From assembly GCA_035486355.1 (NCBI GenBank), contig DATHNE010000034.1, positions 11,061-75,060 of the forward strand: DNA of 64,000 bases. The letters are read 5' to 3'. Shown here piece by piece: positions 50,453-58,105 of this stretch (the first letter of the stretch is position 1; each line of letters opens with the position of its first letter). The stretch is from Palsa-883 sp035486355 (GTDB lineage: Bacteria > Pseudomonadota > Alphaproteobacteria > Acetobacterales > Acetobacteraceae). The translations under genes and the position numbers were made by a program. The notes under the pieces are model-generated. The model saw nothing but the letters and a program-made list of their open reading frames with translations, ran no database searches and had not been told where the DNA came from.

Positions 50453-51937
50453 CTATCCCCCCGCCGGCAGGCACAGCGTCGCCCGCAGGCCCGGGTCCAG
50501 CGCGTCGAGCCGCAGCGTGCCCCCGTGCAGGTGGGCCACCGCCTGCACCAAGGCGAGCCCAAGCCCGGAACCCGGCGTGCTGCGCGCCGCCTCGCCCCGG
50601 AAGAAGCGCTCCGTCGCCCGCGCGAGGTCCTCTGGCGGAATGCCCGGCCCCTCGTCCTGGACAGCAATCTCCACCCCGGCCGGCACCGCGGCTGCGAACA
50701 GCCGCACGATCCCGCCGGACGGGGAGAATTTCACCGCATTGTCGGTCAGGTTGGTCACCGCCTGGCGCAACATGTCGGGATCGCCAGTGACCGCCAGACC
50801 GCCCGGCACCTCGACCGCCAGATGCAGCCCCTTTTCTTCGGCCACCGGCTCATACAGCTCGGCGGTGTCCGCCAGGATCGCGCCCAGATCGACCCGCGTG
50901 AACGCCGACCGGCGCGATCCCGCCTCGATCTCGGAAATCCGCAGCAGGGCGTGGAACACCGCGACGATGCCGTCCAGATCGTCCGTCGCGCGTTCGATCG
51001 CCGCGTGCAGCGCGTCCGGCGTCGTCGCATGGAGCGCGGCATCCTCCAGCCGCGTGCGCGCACGCGTGATCGGCGTGCGCAGATCATGCGCGATCGCATT
51101 CGACACCTCGCGCACACCCTCCATCAGTCGGCCGATACGATCCAGCATATCGTTGATCGTTTCGGCGAGCTGATCGAACTCGTCGCCCCGCCCGGACACC
51201 CGCACACGTCGGCTGAAATCCCCCGCCGATATCGCCGCAGCGGTCGCCGAGACATTGGCCAGCGTGCGACGGAACAGGCTGCGCACGATGAACGCGCCGG
51301 CGAGCGCCATCACCGCGACCACGATCAGTCCCCATAGCAGCGCATCGGTCAGCAACTGCCGCAGCTTGGCACGCCCCTGCACGTCGCGGCCGATCAACAG
51401 ATGGTAGCCACCCGGCAGGTCATAACGCTGCACCTGGGCCAACGTCGGCGCGCCTGCGCGCACCACGGCAAGCTCATACAGCACATCCGGCCGCCGCACC
51501 GGATCCGGCCAACTGCGCAGATTGCCGGTGATCTGTTGCATATCAGGATCGACCAGCAGATAGATCGCGTCGTCATCGACGTTCTGCTCAAGCCGCTCGC
51601 GAATGGTGATCACCAGCGCCGGCAGCCCACCCTCGTTCCACCGCTCGGACAGGCCCTGCGCGTCGGCCCGAATCGCCGCTTCGGTCTGCCGATCGAGCAA
51701 TCCCGCGGTTGCCCACCACAGATACAGCGCCAACGCCGCGGCGCTCAGCGCGAGCAGCACTGCGTAGACCATAGCAAAACGGAAACCAGCGGAATGCAGC
51801 AGGTCCGGCGTCCGCGGCAGAACGCGCCGTTCCTCCGCCGGACCACTATGCCGGGTCGCCTCCGCCGGTACCGCCAGCGCCAGGTCGTTCAAGCGGCCCG
51901 CCTCAGCCGTCCTCGGCACGCAGCATGTAGCCCGCAT
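50453..51937 (-). CDS. Sensor histidine kinase (HAMP, HisKA, HATPase)
   Basis: A 494-residue inner-membrane sensor. TM1 about 54-75, a periplasmic domain about 80-195, TM2 about 200-222 and HAMP to about 275 are followed by the H-box AIAHDLRTP (phosphorylated His284). The ATPase domain has N-box LTDNAVKFS, G1 VQDEGPGIP and G2 GSGLGLALVQAVAHLHGG. It phosphorylates the adjacent response regulator, whose gene it overlaps by 35 bp. The start (ATG 51937) is uncertain; later GTG or TTG codons would trim a poorly conserved N-terminus. Signal unknown; envelope stress is suggested by the HtrA neighbour. Confidence 0.92.
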   Translation of the reverse strand: MRATCCVPRTAEAGRLNDLALAVPAEATRHSGPAEERRVLPRTPDLLHSAGFRFAMVYAVLLALSAAALALYLWWATAGLLDRQTEAAIRADAQGLSERWNEGGLPALVITIRERLEQNVDDDAIYLLVDPDMQQITGNLRSWPDPVRRPDVLYELAVVRAGAPTLAQVQRYDLPGGYHLLIGRDVQGRAKLRQLLTDALLWGLIVVAVMALAGAFIVRSLFRRTLANVSATAAAISAGDFSRRVRVSGRGDEFDQLAETINDMLDRIGRLMEGVREVSNAIAHDLRTPITRARTRLEDAALHATTPDALHAAIERATDDLDGIVAVFHALLRISEIEAGSRRSAFTRVDLGAILADTAELYEPVAEEKGLHLAVEVPGGLAVTGDPDMLRQAVTNLTDNAVKFSPSGGIVRLFAAAVPAGVEIAVQDEGPGIPPEDLARATERFFRGEAARSTPGSGLGLALVQAVAHLHGGTLRLDALDPGLRATLCLPAGG

Positions 51938-52586
51938 TCCGCACGGTATGGATCAGCGCCATCGGAAACGGCTTGTCCACCTTCTGGCGCAGACGCGAGA
52001 CATGCACGTCGATCACGTTCGTCTGGGGATCGAAATGATAATCCCACACGCCTTCCAGTAGCATGGTGCGGGTCACCACCTGCCCCGCGTGGCGCATCAG
52101 GTATTCCAGCAAGCGAAACTCACGTGGCTGCAGATCAATCTTCTGCCCAGCGCGCTTCACCTGCCGTGACAGGAGATCCAGCTCCAGGTCTTCGACCTTG
52201 AGCTTGGTCACCGGCCCTTCGCCCTTACCGCGCCGGGCCAAGGCCTCCACGCGCGCCAGCAGCTCGGCGAACGCGAAGGGCTTGGTTAGGTAGTCATCGC
52301 CACCCGCCTTCAGCCCGCGCACGCGCTCATCCACATCGGCCAGCGCCGACAGGATCATGACCGGAACAGTATTCTTCTGCGTGCGCAGCGTTTCCAGAAT
52401 GCGCAGCCCATCGATCCCGCCCGGCAGCATGCGATCGAGGATCACCGCGTCAAACGCCTCGCTCGCCGCCATGAACAATCCATCGCGACCATTGTCGGCC
52501 TGTTCGACCACGTGCCCCGCTTCCTTCAGCCCGCGCACGACAAATCCAGCCACGTCTTTGTCGTCTTCCACCACCAGAATGCGCAT
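51903..52586 (-). CDS. OmpR/PhoB-family response regulator
   Basis: A 227-residue regulator. The receiver domain starts MRILVVEDDKDVAGFVVRG with phosphoacceptor Asp51 (VILDRMLPG) and switch/Lys region (KPFAFAELLARVEAL). The C-terminal winged helix has the OmpR pattern (DLLSRQVKRAGQKIDLQPRE, LLEYLMRHAGQVVTRTMLLE, DVHVSRLRQKVDK). The ATG at 52586 with AAGGGAG upstream is the start. Co-transcribed with the kinase gene and 38 bp downstream of htrA on the same strand. Confidence 0.95.
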   Translation of the reverse strand: MRILVVEDDKDVAGFVVRGLKEAGHVVEQADNGRDGLFMAASEAFDAVILDRMLPGGIDGLRILETLRTQKNTVPVMILSALADVDERVRGLKAGGDDYLTKPFAFAELLARVEALARRGKGEGPVTKLKVEDLELDLLSRQVKRAGQKIDLQPREFRLLEYLMRHAGQVVTRTMLLEGVWDYHFDPQTNVIDVHVSRLRQKVDKPFPMALIHTVRNAGYMLRAEDG

Positions 52587-52624
52587 GTCGAGCTCCCTTA
52601 GCCTCACTCACTCTACGACGTGAG

Positions 52625-53719
52625 TTATTGGTTCTCCGGCCGACGCCCGACTATAATCGGGATATCCAGTTCGCGCGCCTGCCGGCGCACATGCACCCGC
52701 ACCGACCCACCCGGCGGCACGGCAGCGACAGCACGGACAACAGCGCGACTGCTGTCCACCGGTTCATTGTTCACGGCCAGCACGACATCGCCACTGCGCA
52801 GGCCGCCGTGTTGGGCCGGACTGTCGGGCTCGACATCGGCGATCACCACGCCGGTTGCCTCATGGTTCTTGTCTTCCGTATCGCGCAGCGCGACACCGAG
52901 CCAACCACGATCGATGTGACCCTTCGCCCGCAGCTCGGCGACGATCGGCCGGATGATCTCACTGGGGATGGCAAAGCCGATTCCGACCGAACCGCCGGAC
53001 GGTGAGACGATCGCCGTGGTCATCCCGACCACCTGGCCGGCCATGTCGAAGGCCGGCCCGCCAGAATTGCCCGGATTGATCGGCGCGTCGAGCTGCAGGA
53101 AGCTGTCAAACGGACCATCGCCCAGGTCTCGGCCGCGCGCCGAGACGATGCCGGCCGTCACAGATCCGCCCAATCCGAATGGGTTGCCGGCGGCGAGAAT
53201 CCAGTCGCCCACCTCGACCGCACGCGAATCGCCCCAGGGCGCCGCGGGCAGCGGATGCGGCGCCGTCACCTGGATCACCGCAACATCGGTGAGCTCATCG
53301 CTCCCGATTACCCGGGCGGGTAGCTCGGTCCCGTCGCTGAGTGCCACGCGGATATGATCGGCAGGCTCAATCACGTGCCGGTTGGTCACGATGACGCCCG
53401 ACGGGTCGATGATGAAGCCGGACCCAGCGCTGGTCGTCTGTGTGCTTGAGTCACCGAACTTGCGCCGCAGCTCCCGTCCCAGCGGCGTGTCGCGCAGCTC
53501 CGGCGGCACCTGGCTCAACAACTCCTTGCCGCTGACCGTCGCGGTCACGGCGATGTTCACCACCGTCGGCAGCACCTGCTTGACCAATGGGGCAAAGCTC
53601 CCCGGCGCGCCCCGCGCGACGGCGGATTGGGGCGCGCTGGCGCAGGCCGTGACCAGCAGAACCAGGACCAGCAGGCCCGCATGGGCACGCCGCGCGAGCG
53701 GGTGAGACGTCAATGTCAT
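52625..53719 (-). CDS. HtrA/DegQ-type serine protease, predicted lipoprotein, one PDZ
   Basis: A 364-residue periplasmic protease. The signal peptide ends in LLVTAC, a lipobox with Cys26, so it is probably membrane-anchored. The triad is complete: His115 (VTNRHVIEP), Asp145 (ELTDVAVIQV), Ser219 (INPGNSGGPAFD). A single PDZ follows (RGWLGVALRDTEDKNHEATG; GGLRSGDVVLAVNNEPVD). It degrades or refolds damaged envelope proteins. It is directly upstream of the two-component genes, so the pump of stress sensing and protease output may be one regulon. In contrast with the two HtrA-like genes at 27-29 kb, this one is catalytically intact. Confidence 0.93.
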   Translation of the reverse strand: MTLTSHPLARRAHAGLLVLVLLVTACASAPQSAVARGAPGSFAPLVKQVLPTVVNIAVTATVSGKELLSQVPPELRDTPLGRELRRKFGDSSTQTTSAGSGFIIDPSGVIVTNRHVIEPADHIRVALSDGTELPARVIGSDELTDVAVIQVTAPHPLPAAPWGDSRAVEVGDWILAAGNPFGLGGSVTAGIVSARGRDLGDGPFDSFLQLDAPINPGNSGGPAFDMAGQVVGMTTAIVSPSGGSVGIGFAIPSEIIRPIVAELRAKGHIDRGWLGVALRDTEDKNHEATGVVIADVEPDSPAQHGGLRSGDVVLAVNNEPVDSSRAVVRAVAAVPPGGSVRVHVRRQARELDIPIIVGRRPENQ

Positions 53720-53783
53720 GCCCCTCACATGGCATGCAGGGGGCGAGGCAACAAGAATCCGCCGAAAAAGGCCGGCGCGCCGC

Positions 53784-54581
53784 CTAAACCTCCTTCAACT
53801 CGATCCGCGCCAGGAAGTTGCGCAGGCGTTCGTGCTGGGCCAGCGCGCCAAATACCTCGCGCGAGGTGCCCTGCACCGCCACCTTGCCACCATCCATGAA
53901 GACCACGCGGGAGGAGACGTCGCGGGCGAAGCTCATCTCATGCGTCACCAGGATCATCGTCACCCCGTCCTCGGCCAGGGACCGCACCACCTTCAGCACT
54001 TCCCCCACCAGCTCCGGGTCCAGCGCCGAGGTGATCTCATCGAGCAGCAGAACCTTAGGGTTCATCGCCACGGCCCGGGCGATACCCACGCGCTGCTGCT
54101 GTCCGCCGGACAACTCGATCGGCAGGCTGTTCAGCTTGTCGTCCAGACCAACCCGCGCCAGCCAGTGCTCGGCGGTGGCGCGCGCTTCGGCCTTTGCCAT
54201 GCGGCGCACCTTGCGCAGCCCCAGCATCACATTCTCGGTCGCGGTCAGGTGGGGGAACAGGTTGAAGAGCTGAAACACCATGCCGATGTCGGCGCGGATA
54301 CGAGCCAGCTCCCGCTCGCTGCGGGGCGTGCCGCCGGCGCGATAACCCACCTCGATCCCGTCCACCTGGATCGACCCGCCGTCGTAGCTCTCCAGCAGGT
54401 TCACGCAGCGCAGCAGCGTGGTCTTGCCGCTGCCGCTGGCACCGATGATCGACACCACACTGCCCTTCGGCACGTCGAGATCGACACCCTTCAGCACCTG
54501 ATTGATGCCGAATGCCTTGGTGAGCTGCCGTACCTTGACCAGGGGATTCGTGCTGGGGTCGTCACTCACGGATATAGGCAA
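53784..54581 (-). CDS. Polar amino acid ABC transporter ATP-binding protein
   Basis: A 265-residue ATPase: Walker A GASGSGKTT, signature LSGGQQQRVGIARA, Walker B VLLLDEITSALDPE and switch His in VTHEMSFARDV. The GlnQ/HisP-like sequence (EVLKVVRSLAEDGVTMILVT) places it with polar amino acid importers. Last gene of a binding protein-permease-permease-ATPase operon; it overlaps the upstream permease by 20 bp. Confidence 0.95.
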   Translation of the reverse strand: MPISVSDDPSTNPLVKVRQLTKAFGINQVLKGVDLDVPKGSVVSIIGASGSGKTTLLRCVNLLESYDGGSIQVDGIEVGYRAGGTPRSERELARIRADIGMVFQLFNLFPHLTATENVMLGLRKVRRMAKAEARATAEHWLARVGLDDKLNSLPIELSGGQQQRVGIARAVAMNPKVLLLDEITSALDPELVGEVLKVVRSLAEDGVTMILVTHEMSFARDVSSRVVFMDGGKVAVQGTSREVFGALAQHERLRNFLARIELKEV

Positions 54582-55209
54582 ATCGCGCCTCCAGGGCTCG
54601 GCTCGTCAGCGACAGGGCGTAGTTGATGGCGAAGTAGATCAGCGCGCCCAGAATGTACAGCGGCATCGGCTTGAAGGTGCGGCCGATCACCTGCTGGATC
54701 GAGAACATCAGGTCGACGATGCCGACCAGCGAGACCAGCGCGCTGCCCTGCACGGTGGACACCACGGTGTTGATCCACGGCGGCAGGAAGCGGCGCAGCG
54801 CCTGCGGCATCACGACATAGATCATGCGCTGGCCGAATCCGAGGCCAATGGCCTTGCCGGCCTCATGCTGACCATGCGGGATCGATTGCACCGCACCGCG
54901 GGTCACCTCGATGACATGCGCGGTCTGGAACGCCGCCAGCGCGCTGACAGCAGCCCAGAAGCTGGGGACGCTCCAACCGGTCAGCGGCAGCATGTAGTAG
55001 ACCGAGTAAATCAGCACCAGCAGCGGCAGGCCACGAATCATGTCGCTATAGAGACGGACAGGCCACACCACCCACCACGGTCCGAAGCTCAGCCCGACAC
55101 CAAGGACCACGCCGAGAACCAGCGAGATGACCACCACCAGCGCCGAGACATGCAGCGTGACCAGCAAGCCCTGCCACAGGAACGGCAGGCTATGCAGCAT
55201 TAGCATCAT
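54562..55209 (-). CDS. Polar amino acid ABC transporter permease (HisM/GlnP type), second subunit
   Basis: A 215-residue inner-membrane protein with five hydrophobic segments and the EAA loop (QHEAGKAIGLGFGQRMIYVV). RGLPLLVLIYSVYYMLP is the amino-acid permease motif. It overlaps the preceding permease by 4 bp and pairs with it. Confidence 0.94.
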   Translation of the reverse strand: MMLMLHSLPFLWQGLLVTLHVSALVVVISLVLGVVLGVGLSFGPWWVVWPVRLYSDMIRGLPLLVLIYSVYYMLPLTGWSVPSFWAAVSALAAFQTAHVIEVTRGAVQSIPHGQHEAGKAIGLGFGQRMIYVVMPQALRRFLPPWINTVVSTVQGSALVSLVGIVDLMFSIQQVIGRTFKPMPLYILGALIYFAINYALSLTSRALEARFAYIRE

Positions 55210-55874
55210 CGGCGGCGGATCGCGAAACGATGTTCCAGCCGCCGCAGACCGAACAGCAGCACGAACCCGGTGATCAGGTACATCGGCGCCACAACCGTAT
55301 ACACCTCCACGATGCGGAACGTGTTGGTGTAGATCCAGTTGGCGCCAAATGTCAGCTCGGGCACCGCGAGCACGGTGGCGAGCGACGTATCCTTGAACAG
55401 CGAAATGAACGCATTGCCCAGTGATGGCAGCACGATGCGGAACATCGACGGCAGGCGCACGTACAGAACGCGCTGCCAGGGTGTCAGGCCGATGGCGCGG
55501 CCGGCGTCGATCAACCCTTTCGGGATGGCAGCCAGGCCAGCGCGGAACACCTCAACCAGATAGGCACCGGCATACAGCGACAGGGTCATGACGAAGCTGG
55601 TGGTGGCGCTGTAGGCGAATCCGCCAACGCTCGGGATGCCGTAGAACACCAGATAGACCAGCAGCAGCAGCGGCACGTTGCGGACAAATTCAACATACGC
55701 GCCGACCAGGATCCGCACCGGCCGTCGGGCACCATGCGAGACCACCGCGAGCGTGAGGCCGATCAGGCAACCGATCAGGATGCTGACGATCGCCAGTTCG
55801 AGGCTGACAACCAAGCCCCAGCCCAGGCGACCGAAATACTTCCAGATGAAATAATAGTTGAGATGGTAGTTCAT
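55206..55874 (-). CDS. Polar amino acid ABC transporter permease, first subunit
   Basis: A 222-residue inner-membrane protein with five spans. EFVRNVPLLLLVYLVFYGIP and the EAA loop LIDAGRAIGLTPWQRVLYVR are typical. It follows the binding-protein gene by 52 bp and is coupled to the second permease. Confidence 0.94.
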   Translation of the reverse strand: MNYHLNYYFIWKYFGRLGWGLVVSLELAIVSILIGCLIGLTLAVVSHGARRPVRILVGAYVEFVRNVPLLLLVYLVFYGIPSVGGFAYSATTSFVMTLSLYAGAYLVEVFRAGLAAIPKGLIDAGRAIGLTPWQRVLYVRLPSMFRIVLPSLGNAFISLFKDTSLATVLAVPELTFGANWIYTNTFRIVEVYTVVAPMYLITGFVLLFGLRRLEHRFAIRRR

Positions 55875-55926
55875 ATCATCGCACGCAGGCCGCCTCGGTG
55901 CTGTGGCAGCGGGGCGGCGCGATCAC

Positions 55927-56799
55927 TTAGAACGGCGGAAATCCCGGCTTCTGCACCGGTGGCGTATCGCCGAAGAATTCCTTGAACGCGGCGGTGTAGA
56001 TCTCGGGCTGGTGGCCATGCATGGCGACATTGAAGCAGGTGTCAACAAAGTGCAGCCAATCCGGATCGCCCTGTCGCACGCCGGCGCCATAAAGCTGTGC
56101 CCCGTACGCATAGCCGGGGTCGGTGTAGTCGCCGGGGTTCTTCTTCGCCAGCCATTTCACGGTGGACGCATCGACCACGCCGACCTCGGCGCGGCCGGCA
56201 GTCACTGCCTGCATCACATTGGCCTGGCTGTCGAGCTGCATGACCTGCGCGTCCGGCAGGGCCTGGTGCACCAACAGATCGGCGTCGACATTCTGCAGCA
56301 CCGACGCCGTCACCTTTTTGCCGGCGGCGAGCAGGTCCTTGTAGGTCTGGTATTTCGATTTCGGTGCCGTCAGCAGCCCCGCGCCTTCGACATAGTACGG
56401 CCGCGAGAACGCGATCACCTGCGCCCGCGCCGGCGAGGTCGTCATGAACTGGATGCAGACATCGACCTTGCCCGTGGTGATGTTGGGCAGGCGCGCATTG
56501 GCTTCCTGCTGCACATAGTCCACTTTCGTTTCATCATCGAACAAGCCCTTGGCCAGGATACGTGCCATCGCGATATCCATGCCGGTCAGCTTCCCCTGGT
56601 CATCCTCAAAGTGCCACGGCGGGTTGGTGGACCCGGTGCCGACGATCAGATGACCCCGGTCGAGAACGGTCCGTAGCAGGCTGGTGGAAGCGGCCTGCGC
56701 GGCGGCGCGACGTGGGTCCAGCACCGTGCTCGCGGCGGCCAGCGCCAGCCCGGCTCCGCCCAGCCGAAACAGCGTACGGCGTTCAGTCATGTCGGCCAT
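55927..56799 (-). CDS. Polar amino acid ABC transporter substrate-binding protein
   Basis: A 290-residue periplasmic family-3 binding protein. A twin-arginine-like signal (TERRTLFRLGGAGLALAAAS) precedes the domain (LDRGHLIVGTGSTNPPWHFE, LTGMDIAMARILAKGLF, NITTGKVDVCIQFMTTSPAR). The open frame continues far upstream, but the ATG at 56799 has GGGGGAA before it. It opens the importer operon and is divergent from the SelA-like enzyme gene 106 bp away, hinting that its cargo is that enzyme's substrate or a precursor. Confidence 0.9.
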   Translation of the reverse strand: MADMTERRTLFRLGGAGLALAAASTVLDPRRAAAQAASTSLLRTVLDRGHLIVGTGSTNPPWHFEDDQGKLTGMDIAMARILAKGLFDDETKVDYVQQEANARLPNITTGKVDVCIQFMTTSPARAQVIAFSRPYYVEGAGLLTAPKSKYQTYKDLLAAGKKVTASVLQNVDADLLVHQALPDAQVMQLDSQANVMQAVTAGRAEVGVVDASTVKWLAKKNPGDYTDPGYAYGAQLYGAGVRQGDPDWLHFVDTCFNVAMHGHQPEIYTAAFKEFFGDTPPVQKPGFPPF

Positions 56800-56905
56800 G
56801 CGTTCCCCCTGCTCGTTGCCGCTAGTGGCAGCCCCACGCGGCACTGTAAGAGGAAACAGAAGTTGAGCAACCGCGCCAGCCGCGCGGCAGGCAGGGGATT
56901 GCAAT

Positions 56906-58105
56906 ATGGTTGCGTCTGATATTCGCGCCCGGCTCGGTGTGCGCCCGGTCATCAATGTGTCTGGCACGATGACATTCCTCGGTGCATCCATCGTGGTGCC
57001 GGAGGCCGTGCAAGCCATATCAGAGATCCTGTCGCAGTTCGTCGAAATCGATGACCTGCAGCGCAAGGCAAGCGCGGTGATTGCGCGCCTGTGCGCGGCG
57101 GAAGCCGGCTTCGTCACCGCATCCTGTGCCGCGGCCATCAGTCTCGGCGTCGCTGGCGCAATGACCGGCAACGATCTGGCGGCGATCGAGCGGCTGCCGG
57201 ACGCAAATGGGCTGAGGGACGAAGTGGTCATCCTCGCGGGTCACATGGTGTCCTACGGCGCGCCGGTGGAACAGGGTATCCGCCTGGCCGGCGCAAAGGT
57301 GGTGCCGGTGGGGCAGGCCACGTCGGCACGGGCCTATCAGCTCGATGGCGCGATCAACGCGCGCACGGCGGCGGCGGTGTACGTGGTGTCGCATCATGTC
57401 GTGCAGTACGGCATGATCCCATTGGCGGAGTTCGCCGCGGTGGCGCGTGCCAAGGGTGTGCCCGTCATTGTCGATGCAGCATCGGAATATGACCTGCGCG
57501 GCGTCCTGGCTGCGGGTGCCGATCTGGCGTTGTATTCGTCGCACAAGTTTCTCGGCGGCCCGACCGGCGGCGTCGTCGCCGGTCGCAAGGACCTGGTGCG
57601 CGCCGCCTATCTGCAGAATTCCGGCATCGGCCGTGGCATGAAGGTCGGCAAGGAAGGCATCGCCGGAACGATCGCGGCGCTGGAGGCCTGGGAGCGGCGC
57701 GACCACGCGGCGGTACGCGCAGAGGAAACGCGGGCGTTGTACGTCTGGATGCGGACCCTCGAAGGGTGTCCCGGTGTGCGGGCAACAATGGAACCAGACC
57801 CAACCAACAACCCGCTCGACCGGCTGCATGTATCTGTCGATCCGCAGCGCGCGCACATCACCGCGTGGGACCTCGCGGATCGGCTGGCCAGCGGCGAGAC
57901 GCCGGTGATCGTGCGCGACCATGAAATCGAGCACGGCTATTTCTGCATGGACCCGTGCAACCTGCATCCTGGCGAGGCAGAGCTCGTCGCCGGACGGCTG
58001 AGCGAAGAACTCGATCGTGCCCAGGCATCGAATGAAGTCATCGCGACCAGCCTGTCAGAGCGGCGCGCGCGGCGCGCTCAGCGGATGCGGTCCTGGCCGG
58101 ACTGA
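56906..58105 (+). CDS. SelA-like PLP-dependent enzyme (DgaE-type ammonia lyase/racemase family)
   Basis: A 399-residue fold-type I PLP enzyme. RARLGVRPVINVSGTMTFLG is the opening of the SelA-like group; LYSSHKFLGGPTGGVVAGRK carries the PLP lysine (Lys214), and VPVIVDAASEYDLRG the cofactor-ring Asp190. True SelA has a longer N-terminal domain and acts on seryl-tRNA-Sec; this one lacks it and resembles D-glucosaminate-6-phosphate ammonia lyase and related lyases. Divergent from a polar amino acid importer, so elimination or racemisation of an imported amino acid is likely. The 3' end overlaps the convergent hrpB gene by 28 bp. Confidence 0.82.
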   Translation: MVASDIRARLGVRPVINVSGTMTFLGASIVVPEAVQAISEILSQFVEIDDLQRKASAVIARLCAAEAGFVTASCAAAISLGVAGAMTGNDLAAIERLPDANGLRDEVVILAGHMVSYGAPVEQGIRLAGAKVVPVGQATSARAYQLDGAINARTAAAVYVVSHHVVQYGMIPLAEFAAVARAKGVPVIVDAASEYDLRGVLAAGADLALYSSHKFLGGPTGGVVAGRKDLVRAAYLQNSGIGRGMKVGKEGIAGTIAALEAWERRDHAAVRAEETRALYVWMRTLEGCPGVRATMEPDPTNNPLDRLHVSVDPQRAHITAWDLADRLASGETPVIVRDHEIEHGYFCMDPCNLHPGEAELVAGRLSEELDRAQASNEVIATSLSERRARRAQRMRSWPD

